This document shows, in pieces, positions 10,595 to 19,466 of a stretch of 64,000 nucleotides of DNA. The notes beneath the pieces are model-generated. The model was given only the letters and a program-made list of their open reading frames with translations, ran no database searches and was not told where the DNA came from. The first letter of the stretch is position 1; every line of letters starts with the position of its first letter. The translations under genes were made by a program, and so were the position numbers. The DNA lies in contig JAJYYE010000011.1 of the NCBI GenBank assembly GCA_021801265.1, positions 62,001 to 126,000 on the forward strand, in the 5' to 3' direction. The stretch is from Pseudomonadota bacterium (GTDB lineage: Bacteria; Pseudomonadota; Gammaproteobacteria; Halothiobacillales; Halothiobacillaceae).

Positions 10595-11752
10595 TTAAAC
10601 GGCCAGAGCAGAAAACGAGACAATATCCTGATAAATCTTTGGCAGAATGTTGAGCAGTTGGGTCACATCTTCCTGCTGGTTATAACGGCCAACTGAAAAT
10701 CTTAAAGACGACTGCACGAGCGATTTTTCCAGCCCCATCGCCATCAACACATGAGAAGGCCGGGTTCCCCCCGCCGCACAGGCCGCACCCGTTGCGGCGG
10801 TGATGCCGTGCTCTTCCAGATGATGGAGCAGCGCCTCACTATCACCGGGGAAAATACTGATATTGCTGGTGTTCGCCAGGCGGCGCGCTGCTGCGCCATG
10901 AACACGTGCCATCGGAAAAAGGCCCAGGATGCCGGTTTCCAGGCTTTCGCGTAGCGCCTTGAGATATGATGTCTCAGTGATCAGTGATTGATAAAGCTGG
11001 GCCGCTGCACCGAAACCGATAATTGCCGGTACATTTTCGGTGCCGCCACGCCGGCCACGTTCCTGGTGACCGAAAATTAAGGGCACCATAGACAGCCCCT
11101 TGCGTACATACAAGGCCCCGATTCCTTTGGGCCCATGAATTTTGTGTGCTGAACAGGAGAGCAGATCAACCCCGGATGCACTCATATCCAACGGGATTTT
11201 CCCCAACGCCTGTGTGGCATCGGTATGGAAAAGAACGCCTGCGGATTTCGCTATGGCGGCAGCCTCTTCAATGGGGAAAATGACTCCGGTTTCGTTATTC
11301 GCCCACATTAAGGAAATCAGTGCCGTATCCGGGCGAATCGCCACGCGCAAATGATCCGGATTCAATTGACCCTCGGTATCTACGGGTAAATAGGTGACTT
11401 CCATTCCTATCCGTTCAAGATGGCGACAAAGCAACAAAACCGAGGGATGCTCGACCGTTGAGGTAATTAAATGGCACTTATCTGGATTTAAGGACATCAC
11501 ACCAAGGAGGGCGGCGTGGTTACTCTCAGTAGCCCCACTGGTGAATACCAGTTCGGCGGTTCGACATCCCAACAAGGTAGCAACCGCTGCCCGTGCATCA
11601 CCTATCGCGGCTTTCACCGCAGCGCCCATCCGCGAAGCGCTGGATGGATTGGCATATTGGTTCGACAAATACGGCATCATCGCAGTCAGCACTTCAGGCG
11701 CCAACTCGGTTGTCGCGTTGTTATCCAGGTAAATGACGGACTCGGTGTTCAT
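10595..11752 (-). CDS. nifS: Cysteine desulfurase NifS (copy 1, between nifZ and nifT)
   Basis: [49 protein letters not shown]. Confidence 0.93.
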   Translation of the reverse strand: MNTESVIYLDNNATTELAPEVLTAMMPYLSNQYANPSSASRMGAAVKAAIGDARAAVATLLGCRTAELVFTSGATESNHAALLGVMSLNPDKCHLITSTVEHPSVLLLCRHLERIGMEVTYLPVDTEGQLNPDHLRVAIRPDTALISLMWANNETGVIFPIEEAAAIAKSAGVLFHTDATQALGKIPLDMSASGVDLLSCSAHKIHGPKGIGALYVRKGLSMVPLIFGHQERGRRGGTENVPAIIGFGAAAQLYQSLITETSYLKALRESLETGILGLFPMARVHGAAARRLANTSNISIFPGDSEALLHHLEEHGITAATGAACAAGGTRPSHVLMAMGLEKSLVQSSLRFSVGRYNQQEDVTQLLNILPKIYQDIVSFSALAV

Positions 11753-12006
11753 GTTGGCTGCTGCCGTATGGGAAGAATTTCTTCTTCAAGACACCCCACC
11801 ACGCGGCCATTATCGAACTCGACCAAATACACCGGGCAATCGTTATCTTCGTGATAGCCGATGCGTACAATTTCTCCACGACTCTGTTTGGCGACGATGA
11901 GTTCGCTCGGCTGAAGTTCTGGATAGGTGCCATCGTTATACATGTCATCGCAGGCTAGAACAGCCAAGCCCCAATCAAACCGTGGTTGGCGCGGTTCATT
12001 CATCAC
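11749..12006 (-). CDS. nifZ: NifZ family protein (copy 1)
   Basis: RNDGTYPE-like box (CDDMYNDGTYPELQPSELIVAKQSRGEIVRIG) typical of NifZ. Confidence 0.85.
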   Translation of the reverse strand: MMNEPRQPRFDWGLAVLACDDMYNDGTYPELQPSELIVAKQSRGEIVRIGYHEDNDCPVYLVEFDNGRVVGCLEEEILPIRQQPT

Positions 12007-12314
12007 AACCCCTCCTGCTCATGATTGATGGCGACATTTGGAACGTCGTCAAACAGCACCAATTCCCGAGCTTTCATACCGACCATGTAACCGTGTTCGT
12101 AGAAATCGACGCCATAGATATAAAATTGCTGTAAAAAGGTGCCGATACTGGCGACATAACCAATATCCCCTTTACGAACCAGAATATCGCCGACTTCTTT
12201 ATTCGGAAATGTGCCATCGTTACGCACATGTTTGAGTGAGCGCACCTTATCGCCGTATTCGAACTGGGGTTCATCGCCCAATTCGACAACCGTACTATCA
12301 CGACTCATGCCCAT
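12003..12314 (-). CDS. nifZ: NifZ family protein (copy 2)
   Basis: KVRSLKHVRNDGTFPNKEVGDILVRKGDIGYV; NifZ signature. Confidence 0.88.
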   Translation of the reverse strand: MGMSRDSTVVELGDEPQFEYGDKVRSLKHVRNDGTFPNKEVGDILVRKGDIGYVASIGTFLQQFYIYGVDFYEHGYMVGMKARELVLFDDVPNVAINHEQEGL

Positions 12315-13114
12315 TACCGTTTCCCTCTATATTGGCTCAATTGAACCGGTGCATAATCCTGCAGACGTTCACGGGCTAATTGCCGCACTTCAGCATCATC
12401 GTCATCAACCAGATGCAGCATAGCGTCCCGATTGCCGCGCGCGGCCACCTCATATCGAATACGCCAATCGGTATCCCGCGTTAAAGGCAACAAGTCCACG
12501 CCTGACAATCGCTCGACCACCGCCAACCGCACCATGGGATCGGCATCCAGCAACATGCGCCCCAACCATTCGCGGGCAATCCGGATGGCCACGGTTCGCC
12601 GAACCTCGGTATCTTCATCACTCATCATCAAGGGCAACAGGCTGATCGGCAGTTGACGCGCCACCACGAGGCGCACGTAATAATCCGAATCGGCAATCAT
12701 CAGACCGAGATCCCGATCCTGGAGCCGACTGGCCACGCGGATGCGTACCTCTCGATGCGGATCGTGAATCATGCGCAATAAATAACGCCGGGTTAGCCGT
12801 TGTGCCGTTGACCAACGCACGGTTTCGTCTGGGTCATCCATCATTGATGGCAAATGAAACACATCGGTATGCCGCACGGCACAAGCTCTGACTTCAAAAT
12901 ACGGATGATCCAGATAGTCCTTGGCGAGCCCGGGATTCCAGCTAAAAAAACGATCAATCCGTTTGGCATAACGATCCCGCACGCAGGCCTGCATCAGCGT
13001 GCAGCGACCGGCAGGTTTCGCCTCATCGGCGCAACCCTGGCAATCAAAAGCCCGCCCTTGCCAATCAACGGCCTGTGCCGATTCACTCGTCATCGTAGTC
13101 ATCCTTTTGATCAA
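12314..13114 (-). CDS. Leucine-rich-repeat-variant (LRV) protein with N-terminal Cys cluster
   Basis: Tandem ~24-aa LRV/HEAT-like repeats (EVRxxVAxRL) after C-x2-C-x8-C; like the LRV protein of the Azotobacter nif region. Confidence 0.8.
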   Translation of the reverse strand: MIKRMTTMTSESAQAVDWQGRAFDCQGCADEAKPAGRCTLMQACVRDRYAKRIDRFFSWNPGLAKDYLDHPYFEVRACAVRHTDVFHLPSMMDDPDETVRWSTAQRLTRRYLLRMIHDPHREVRIRVASRLQDRDLGLMIADSDYYVRLVVARQLPISLLPLMMSDEDTEVRRTVAIRIAREWLGRMLLDADPMVRLAVVERLSGVDLLPLTRDTDWRIRYEVAARGNRDAMLHLVDDDDAEVRQLARERLQDYAPVQLSQYRGKR

Positions 13115-13595
13115 ATACCGCCAGTAAGGGGCGAACCTGAATCGTGTCCTGTGGATCCAGCTCCGTCACCTTGTGCAGCACTGCGCGCCCTGCGTCGTAA
13201 TCGCCCAAACGCAACTGCAGGTAGCCATACGCCTTGAGCACAAAGAGGTAAAAACGCGCGCGTGCATCGTCGAAACGATCAAATGCCGCCTCGCCGGGCG
13301 TCACCTGTTGCCAATCCGTGGACAAGTCCAATTCATCGGCTGTCATACGCAAGCAGTTTTGGGCAACAGCAATCGCTTCACGCCAACGGCCTTTGTGAAA
13401 ATAAAATTTATAGAGACCCAGATGAACAACGATCTGTTTAGGTGCGATTTCAAGAGCCTGACGCAAATGGCGCTCTGCTTTGACATCATCGTGATACGCC
13501 CGAGCGGCCAAGTGCAACTCGCGCTCAGCCGCCAATGGCAATAAGCCGCCGTAGTAGCACCGCTCAAGCCAATCATCCGCTTCGACCCTATTCAT
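13083..13595 (-). CDS. TPR-like protein in the nifB operon
   Basis: TPR-like helices; start ATG 13595 inside ORF 13083-13622; paralog of ORF 23332-23940. Confidence 0.65.
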   Translation of the reverse strand: MNRVEADDWLERCYYGGLLPLAAERELHLAARAYHDDVKAERHLRQALEIAPKQIVVHLGLYKFYFHKGRWREAIAVAQNCLRMTADELDLSTDWQQVTPGEAAFDRFDDARARFYLFVLKAYGYLQLRLGDYDAGRAVLHKVTELDPQDTIQVRPLLAVFDQKDDYDDE

Positions 13596-13709
13596 ATCAA
13601 AACTCCTTCCCGATAAAAACAACCGGCAATTACCGCCTTGTCTGAATGGAACATCACGTCGACAGATCGTTTCCGATAACGACCTTGAGCAACGTATCAG
13701 CGCGCCTGG

Positions 13710-14045
13710 CTAGGCCTTGGGCGTAAATGATGTGCCACACCCACAGCTTTCAGCCGCGTTGGGGTTTGTGAACACCAGCCCGGTATTAATAAGGCTGTCT
13801 TCGCAATCCACGATCACGCCATCGAGGAACATCAGGCTCCCACGCGCCACAAATACCTTGATGCCGTTACTCTCCAGGGAATGGTCACCCGGTTCTGGCG
13901 CATTCACCACGCTAAAATCGTAAGAGAGCCCAGAGCAGCCGCCCGGTGCCACGGCCAGCCGGAAACCGCTCTCGTTACTACCGCCGTTGAAGGTAATCAT
14001 CCGTTGAATAAAGCGCTCTGCCTTGGGCGTAAAAGTTACGTTCAT
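13710..14045 (-). CDS. IscA/HesB-type iron-sulfur assembly protein (nif-associated, copy 1)
   Basis: GGCSGLSYDF ... CGCGTSF. Confidence 0.9.
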   Translation of the reverse strand: MNVTFTPKAERFIQRMITFNGGSNESGFRLAVAPGGCSGLSYDFSVVNAPEPGDHSLESNGIKVFVARGSLMFLDGVIVDCEDSLINTGLVFTNPNAAESCGCGTSFTPKA

Positions 14046-14054
14046 GTCATCCTC

Positions 14055-14273
14055 CTAAGCGATGTAGCGGGGGTAGTTTTTATCGATAACACAGGTGTTA
14101 TCCACCGGACAAACGGCCACGCATTGAGGGACATCAAAGTAGTTAATGCACTCCGTGCACTTCGCCGGATCGATAATAAACGTGCCGTTTTTTTCGGAAA
14201 TGGCCATATTCGGGCATTCCGGTTCGCAGGCCGAACAACCGGTACATTGGGACGCAATAATTTTGTATGCCAT
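14055..14273 (-). CDS. 2x[4Fe-4S] ferredoxin adjacent to nifB (FdxN-type)
   Basis: [12 protein letters not shown] and [18 protein letters not shown]; start at MAYKII. Confidence 0.9.
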   Translation of the reverse strand: MAYKIIASQCTGCSACEPECPNMAISEKNGTFIIDPAKCTECINYFDVPQCVAVCPVDNTCVIDKNYPRYIA

Positions 14274-14325
14274 GTCAATCTCTCCAATTGATAACCAAAA
14301 AAGGGGGGAGCTCCCCCCAAGAATC

Positions 14326-15894
14326 TCAAGCCGCGATATATGCACCCTGACGAATTTCAGCATCGCCACGCCGCCCCATCACCACCACACCTTCCCGGAT
14401 CTTTTCCAGATAATCCCGGAAGTACGCAATCACAGATTGATCGATATACTCGAAGGCGTAACGATCCACCGGTTCAATCCCCGCCGCCTCAAGCGATGCC
14501 TTGGGGCAGCCGCCGATCTTGGCGACAAAAACCGCCGTACAATCATTAATCGCGCGAATCACCGAGCTTTCCAATGCTTCTTCCTCACCAAACCCGCCCT
14601 GGCAGTAGAGATCCACCCGCCGATGGCCGACAAATTTCGCGCCCTCGGTGCTGGCTTCATAGATTTGGAACTCCGTAGCGTGGCCGAAGTGTTCGTTGAT
14701 CCGCCCGCTCCCTTTGGTGGCTACCGCGACTAAAATCTTGATATCCGAGTGATCGCCCGCCATCGTCGCCAGTTCCGCCTCTTTGGCTGCGGCCTTTGCC
14801 TGACGTTCCTGCTCGACCACCGCTTGATAGGCCTGACGCGATTCGAGGTCATACGCCACCTCCATCGCCATCACGGCCTCGGTTGTAAATTCAGCCGAAC
14901 GATCTTCACCCAGCAAACCCACCGCATCGGCGCGGCACTGACGACAATGCCGCATCATGTTCATTTCGCCCTCGCAGCTATCCTGTAGCGCCTTGAGTTC
15001 CTGCGCCGAGGGACCCCGCTGGCCGTTAAGCCCGTACACGGTGCCATGTTCAGGTGCTGAAATAAGCGGCATGATGTTGTGCAGAAAGGCACCCCGGCTC
15101 TTGACGGCGCGATTGACCTCAACCAAATGATGATCATTAACACCGGGAATCATCACCGAATTCACCTTGCACAAAATGCCGCGCTCGGTCAGCATCTCCA
15201 AGCCCTGCAACTGCCGTTCACTGAGAATTTCCGACGCTTCCCGGCCGGTATACCGCTTGTTTTTGTAATAAATCCACGGATATATCAGCGCGCCGACATC
15301 CGGATCCACCATGTTGATGGTGATGGTGACGTGATCTACATTGAAGCCTTGAATCGTATCCACATGATCGGGCAGCATCAGGCCGTTCGTCGAAAGGCAA
15401 AGCTTGATATCCGGTGCGGTTTTTGAAATCAGCTCAAAGGTTTTAAAGGTTTTGGCTGGATTGGCCAGCGGATCGCCGGGGCCCGCAATACCCAGCACCG
15501 TCATCTGTGGGATGGTTGAAGCCACTGCCAATACCTTCTTGGCCGCCTGTTCCGGGGTAAGTTTTTCGCTAACCACCCCAGGGCGGCTCTCATTGGCACA
15601 ATCGTATTTGCGGTTGCAGTAATTGCATTGAATATTGCAGGCGGGCGCGACGGCTACATGCATTCGCGCATAATGGTGATGTGCTTCCTCGCTGTAACAC
15701 GGGTGATTTTTTACCTTTTCCCAGATTTCCGGGGAAAGATCGGCGGGACCTGCGCTGCTACCGCAACTGGCCTTGCCTGATCCGCTGCTCGTGCCGCACC
15801 CTTGGTGATCGGCCATTTTTTGCAAGACATCTTCCAGCCGAACCACCCCATTAAGTGGCGAGATGCTGGAAAGTGGAATAATTTGAGTTGACAT
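14326..15894 (-). CDS. nifB: FeMo-cofactor biosynthesis protein NifB (radical SAM plus C-terminal NifX-like domain)
   Basis: [39 protein letters not shown]-terminal domain. Confidence 0.97.
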   Translation of the reverse strand: MSTQIIPLSSISPLNGVVRLEDVLQKMADHQGCGTSSGSGKASCGSSAGPADLSPEIWEKVKNHPCYSEEAHHHYARMHVAVAPACNIQCNYCNRKYDCANESRPGVVSEKLTPEQAAKKVLAVASTIPQMTVLGIAGPGDPLANPAKTFKTFELISKTAPDIKLCLSTNGLMLPDHVDTIQGFNVDHVTITINMVDPDVGALIYPWIYYKNKRYTGREASEILSERQLQGLEMLTERGILCKVNSVMIPGVNDHHLVEVNRAVKSRGAFLHNIMPLISAPEHGTVYGLNGQRGPSAQELKALQDSCEGEMNMMRHCRQCRADAVGLLGEDRSAEFTTEAVMAMEVAYDLESRQAYQAVVEQERQAKAAAKEAELATMAGDHSDIKILVAVATKGSGRINEHFGHATEFQIYEASTEGAKFVGHRRVDLYCQGGFGEEEALESSVIRAINDCTAVFVAKIGGCPKASLEAAGIEPVDRYAFEYIDQSVIAYFRDYLEKIREGVVVMGRRGDAEIRQGAYIAA

Positions 15895-15996
15895 GGGCGT
15901 ATTCCTCGACGGAGTTATATCGATGGCGATAGGATTACACGCGCCCCATGGATGTATCAGATTGCTCCAACGAAGCTGACCGCTGACATAGTATTA

Positions 15997-16012
15997 AGCA
16001 ATATGAATGCCA
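15997..16012 (-). promoter_or_regulatory. Putative sigma54 -24/-12 promoter of the nifB operon
   Basis: Minus strand TGGCAT-TCATA-TTGCT. Confidence 0.8.
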
Positions 16013-16105
16013 ATATGTTTAATCTATTAAATTCATGTTGTTACAATGCTGTGATAGGGGTTTTGTTGGCAATGCGACGAAAGTCAGCGCTGAAATACGG
16101 GCAAT

Positions 16106-16121
16106 TGTCATGAATGAAACA
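16106..16121. promoter_or_regulatory. Putative NifA upstream activator sequence for nifB
   Basis: TGT-CATGAATGAA-ACA, about 94 bp upstream of the -24 box. Confidence 0.75.
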
Positions 16122-16197
16122 TTCGGCGAACCTTAATTGAAACCCACCTCAGGCGGCATGAGTATCTATAGCGTGAGGCATCCCAACCCAAACGCCC

Positions 16198-16330
16198 GTA
16201 GGAGAGGATTTATCCCCGACAGCACGGCCAAATCCAGGTGCACGGTGTCATTGCTTATCCGCCAGTGCCGCATGGCGCGAAACGGAGTTCATCGCATGAG
16301 ACACCGCGTCGGGGATGAATCCCCGCCTAC
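16198..16330. repeat. REP/BIME-like inverted repeat pair
   Basis: GTAGGAGAGGATTTATCCCCGAC (16198-16220) and inverted GTCGGGGATGAATCCCCGCCTAC (16308-16330). Confidence 0.65.
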
Positions 16331-16575
16331 AAGGCATACGCACCTACGGAGTGGGATTCCACATGATTGCGTCCATTGTGTGAACCTTGGTGCGACAAGG
16401 CCATGAACTCGGCGATAAAGAAATGGTATTGTGAGGCCGTCAGTGGCCTGGACTAGCGTTATCTGCCGGTCTGGCAGTGTCGACGCTAAATTTGGTGAAC
16501 GTTTGATATGGACATGGCATATGAGATGCGTAGCAACTACATTTCTGGATAAACAAACATTCTTCGGGAGGAGGC

Positions 16576-17466
16576 ATGATCAAGGTTGGACAAAACGAAA
16601 TACAGTCCGTGCTCTTGCAACTGGATCAGGCAATCTATAACCACACCCAATGGTACAACTCGATTACCCGCACGCTGATTTGCCGCTTGCCGCACGATCT
16701 GCGTGACGAGGCTAAAGATGCGCACCGCCAGTGCCGTCTCGGTCAGTGGTATTATGGTGCTGCGCCTGACATTCTGCGCGCCCATCCGGGCTTTATTGCC
16801 ATCGGAGCAGAGCACAAGAACATGCACCGATTAGCTGCGCAGCTGCTGCAAACGGCCGCTTCCGGTGCCACCATTTCTTCGCTTGATTATGACAGTTTCG
16901 TTAATGTGTTGGAACGGCTGCGCTTGCAGATTTATACGCTGAAACATGAACTGGAAGAGGAACTCTATAATCTCGACCCGCTTACCGGCGCAAACAACCG
17001 GATCGGGATGCTGACACAGTTGCGTGAACAGCAGGAGATGGTTAAGCGGCGTGTGCAGTCATGTTGCATCGTGATGATGGATATAGATCACTTCAAAGCG
17101 GTCAACGACACCTATGGGCACGTCGTTGGAGATATGGTATTGGCGGCTTCCGCTCGCAATGTGATGGAACATCTCAGACCCTACGATAAATTGTTCCGGT
17201 ATGGCGGTGAGGAGTTCCTGATCTGCATGCAGAACACGGATGCGGTGGCCGGTTATGAAGTGGTGGAGCGAATAAGACTAGGGCTCGCAGCCAATCGCAT
17301 CGATTATGGCGGCAAAAAACCTCTCCAGATTACCATGTCGTTTGGCGTTACCATGCTTGATGCTGATGTCAGTGTCGAGCAATCCATCGAGCACGCCGAT
17401 AAAGCCATGTATGCCGCTAAAATCGCTGGCCGCAACTGCACGCGCATCTGGGATGCTTCCATGTAA
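16576..17466 (+). CDS. Diguanylate cyclase with N-terminal CZB (zinc-binding) domain, DgcZ-like
   Basis: CRLGQWYY...H(KNMH) CZB-like motif; RYGGEEFLI GGEEF motif. Confidence 0.88.
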   Translation: MIKVGQNEIQSVLLQLDQAIYNHTQWYNSITRTLICRLPHDLRDEAKDAHRQCRLGQWYYGAAPDILRAHPGFIAIGAEHKNMHRLAAQLLQTAASGATISSLDYDSFVNVLERLRLQIYTLKHELEEELYNLDPLTGANNRIGMLTQLREQQEMVKRRVQSCCIVMMDIDHFKAVNDTYGHVVGDMVLAASARNVMEHLRPYDKLFRYGGEEFLICMQNTDAVAGYEVVERIRLGLAANRIDYGGKKPLQITMSFGVTMLDADVSVEQSIEHADKAMYAAKIAGRNCTRIWDASM

Positions 17467-17594
17467 AGTCACACTCGATTGTGTGATTATGCTGCGGGCC
17501 AAAGCGAGACATAGGAAATTACGCTGGTAATCCCCCCGAAAAATAGCGTTGACCAGAGGTAGAATTTTCTCCAATAGATTTGAGGAAGTTTTAC

Positions 17595-17710
17595 ATGAAG
17601 GGTTCACGTTACAGTGACAGTCAGATATTGGCTATTTTGAAGCAGGCGGAAGCAGGCACCCCGGTTCCGGCCCTCTGTCGTGAGTATGGCATGGAGCCGT
17701 GTGGGAAGCC
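17595..17710 (+). pseudogene. Remnant of IS3-family OrfA (5' end only)
   Basis: MKGSRYSDSQILAILKQAEAGTPVPALCREYGM then divergence against the 3' end of the MCP gene. Confidence 0.75.
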
Positions 17711-17715
17711 CGGTT

Positions 17716-19347
17716 TCATGCCGCCAAAGTTCGCCCCACTTTCCCGCCTAAATTGTAGGCGGCAACGATCTGTTCCAGTTCCACCGAAAGGGCTGCAATT
17801 TGAACACCGAGCTCGGCATTACCTCGACTCAAACGGGTTGCATCGTCAGTCTGCATGCGAATAGTGTGAATAGTACGGTTCATTTCTTCGGCGACCATGC
17901 TTTGTTCTTCCGTCGCGGTGGCGATCTGTGCACTCATGTCGCCAATATGTTGCACGGCATCGCTGATTTGATGCAGGGAGTTTTCGGTCGCAACGGCGCG
18001 GTCTTTGACTGTTGCCATTTGTGTGAGGCCTTCATGCACGGCATCCACCGCTTCGACGATCCCGCCACGAAGCTGTTCGATCATGTGGCGAATTTCAATG
18101 GTTGATGATTGAGTTTTTGCCGCAAGCGAGCGCACTTCATCGGCCACCACGGCAAATCCTCGACCATGATCACCGGCCCGTGCCGCCTCAATCGCTGCAT
18201 TTAGAGCCAGAAGGTTGGTTTGATCGGCAATGCCGCTGATGAGTTTAACGACGCTTTCAATCGCATCGCCTTTGCTGCGCAAGTTTTCAATCGTGGTAGC
18301 CGAGTTGTCCAGGCGAGTGGCCAATTGATTGATGGCGCCATGGGTATTTTTCAGCTCTTGATGGCCATAGTGGGTTTGATGTTGTGCCTGCTGCACCGCT
18401 TCAGCCGTCTGCGCTGCATTGCGCGCCACTTCTTGTACCGAGGAGGTCATCTCGTTCATGGCCGCAGCCACCATCTCGGTTTGAGCGCTTTGGTGTTCAA
18501 GCTTATGCACGGATTGATTGCTACTGGTCAATAGCCGCTCTGCCACACCCGACAGGGTAAAAGCGGATTCGGTAAAATTTCCGATCACGGTGATCAGCCG
18601 TGCCTGGAGCGATTTCGTGGATTCTGCGATGGCGCCGGCTTCATTGCGGTAACTGATATGAATTCGATCTCGTAAGATACCGGCAGTCATCCGGTGTAAT
18701 TCAACCGTTGTCTGTTTGATTGGTGCAATAAGCGATCGAATAACCAGATAGAGGGGCAGTGGCCAAATGACACCAATGACCGCCATCGCGACTCGGGCGA
18801 GTGATTGAGTACCGCTTCCTTGCAGTAACAGAATCAGATTGAGCATCTGAAACAAAATTAATCCGATCATGCCAATATTTATCAGAGTTAATGCCGGAAC
18901 ATCATGCAGGCGGCGTTTGTGTGGAATAGAGGCGCTCGAGTTGCGGTTCAAATTTGCATAGAACCGTTCGGCAGCGGTGATTTGGTCTTGCTTGGGTTTA
19001 ATGCGCACGGACTGGTAGCCGATAATCGTCTCCTCCTTAAACACAGGACTCACATACGCATCCACCCAGTAGTGGCCGCCATTTTTGCAGCGATTTTTTA
19101 CTAGCTGGTGCCAAGACGATCCCTTTTTAATTGTAGCCCATAGATCCTGAAACGCCGCAGGCGGCATATCGGGATGGCGTACGATATTATGGCTTTTACC
19201 GATGAGTTCCTCATGGCTATAACCACTTACCTTGATGAAATCATCGTTCACATAGGTAATGATGCCCTTGAGGTCGGTCGTGGAAACCAAAAACCCGTCA
19301 TCAGGGTAATCGACATTATGCTGGGTGATGGGTTGATTGTTTTTCAT
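17716..19347 (-). CDS. Aer-like methyl-accepting chemotaxis protein with N-terminal PAS domain
   Basis: [19 protein letters not shown] Aer-type [38 protein letters not shown] signaling hairpin. Confidence 0.93.
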   Translation of the reverse strand: MKNNQPITQHNVDYPDDGFLVSTTDLKGIITYVNDDFIKVSGYSHEELIGKSHNIVRHPDMPPAAFQDLWATIKKGSSWHQLVKNRCKNGGHYWVDAYVSPVFKEETIIGYQSVRIKPKQDQITAAERFYANLNRNSSASIPHKRRLHDVPALTLINIGMIGLILFQMLNLILLLQGSGTQSLARVAMAVIGVIWPLPLYLVIRSLIAPIKQTTVELHRMTAGILRDRIHISYRNEAGAIAESTKSLQARLITVIGNFTESAFTLSGVAERLLTSSNQSVHKLEHQSAQTEMVAAAMNEMTSSVQEVARNAAQTAEAVQQAQHQTHYGHQELKNTHGAINQLATRLDNSATTIENLRSKGDAIESVVKLISGIADQTNLLALNAAIEAARAGDHGRGFAVVADEVRSLAAKTQSSTIEIRHMIEQLRGGIVEAVDAVHEGLTQMATVKDRAVATENSLHQISDAVQHIGDMSAQIATATEEQSMVAEEMNRTIHTIRMQTDDATRLSRGNAELGVQIAALSVELEQIVAAYNLGGKVGRTLAA

Positions 19348-19466
19348 CGAGTTACCTTGATCAGAAAGGTTAATTTACATCAAATATAATTCTGGATTAT
19401 CGGCATATAAATCGAACAGTTTAGCGGTATCCAGATGTTGTTTTAAGGGGCCTCGTTGGTTAATAA

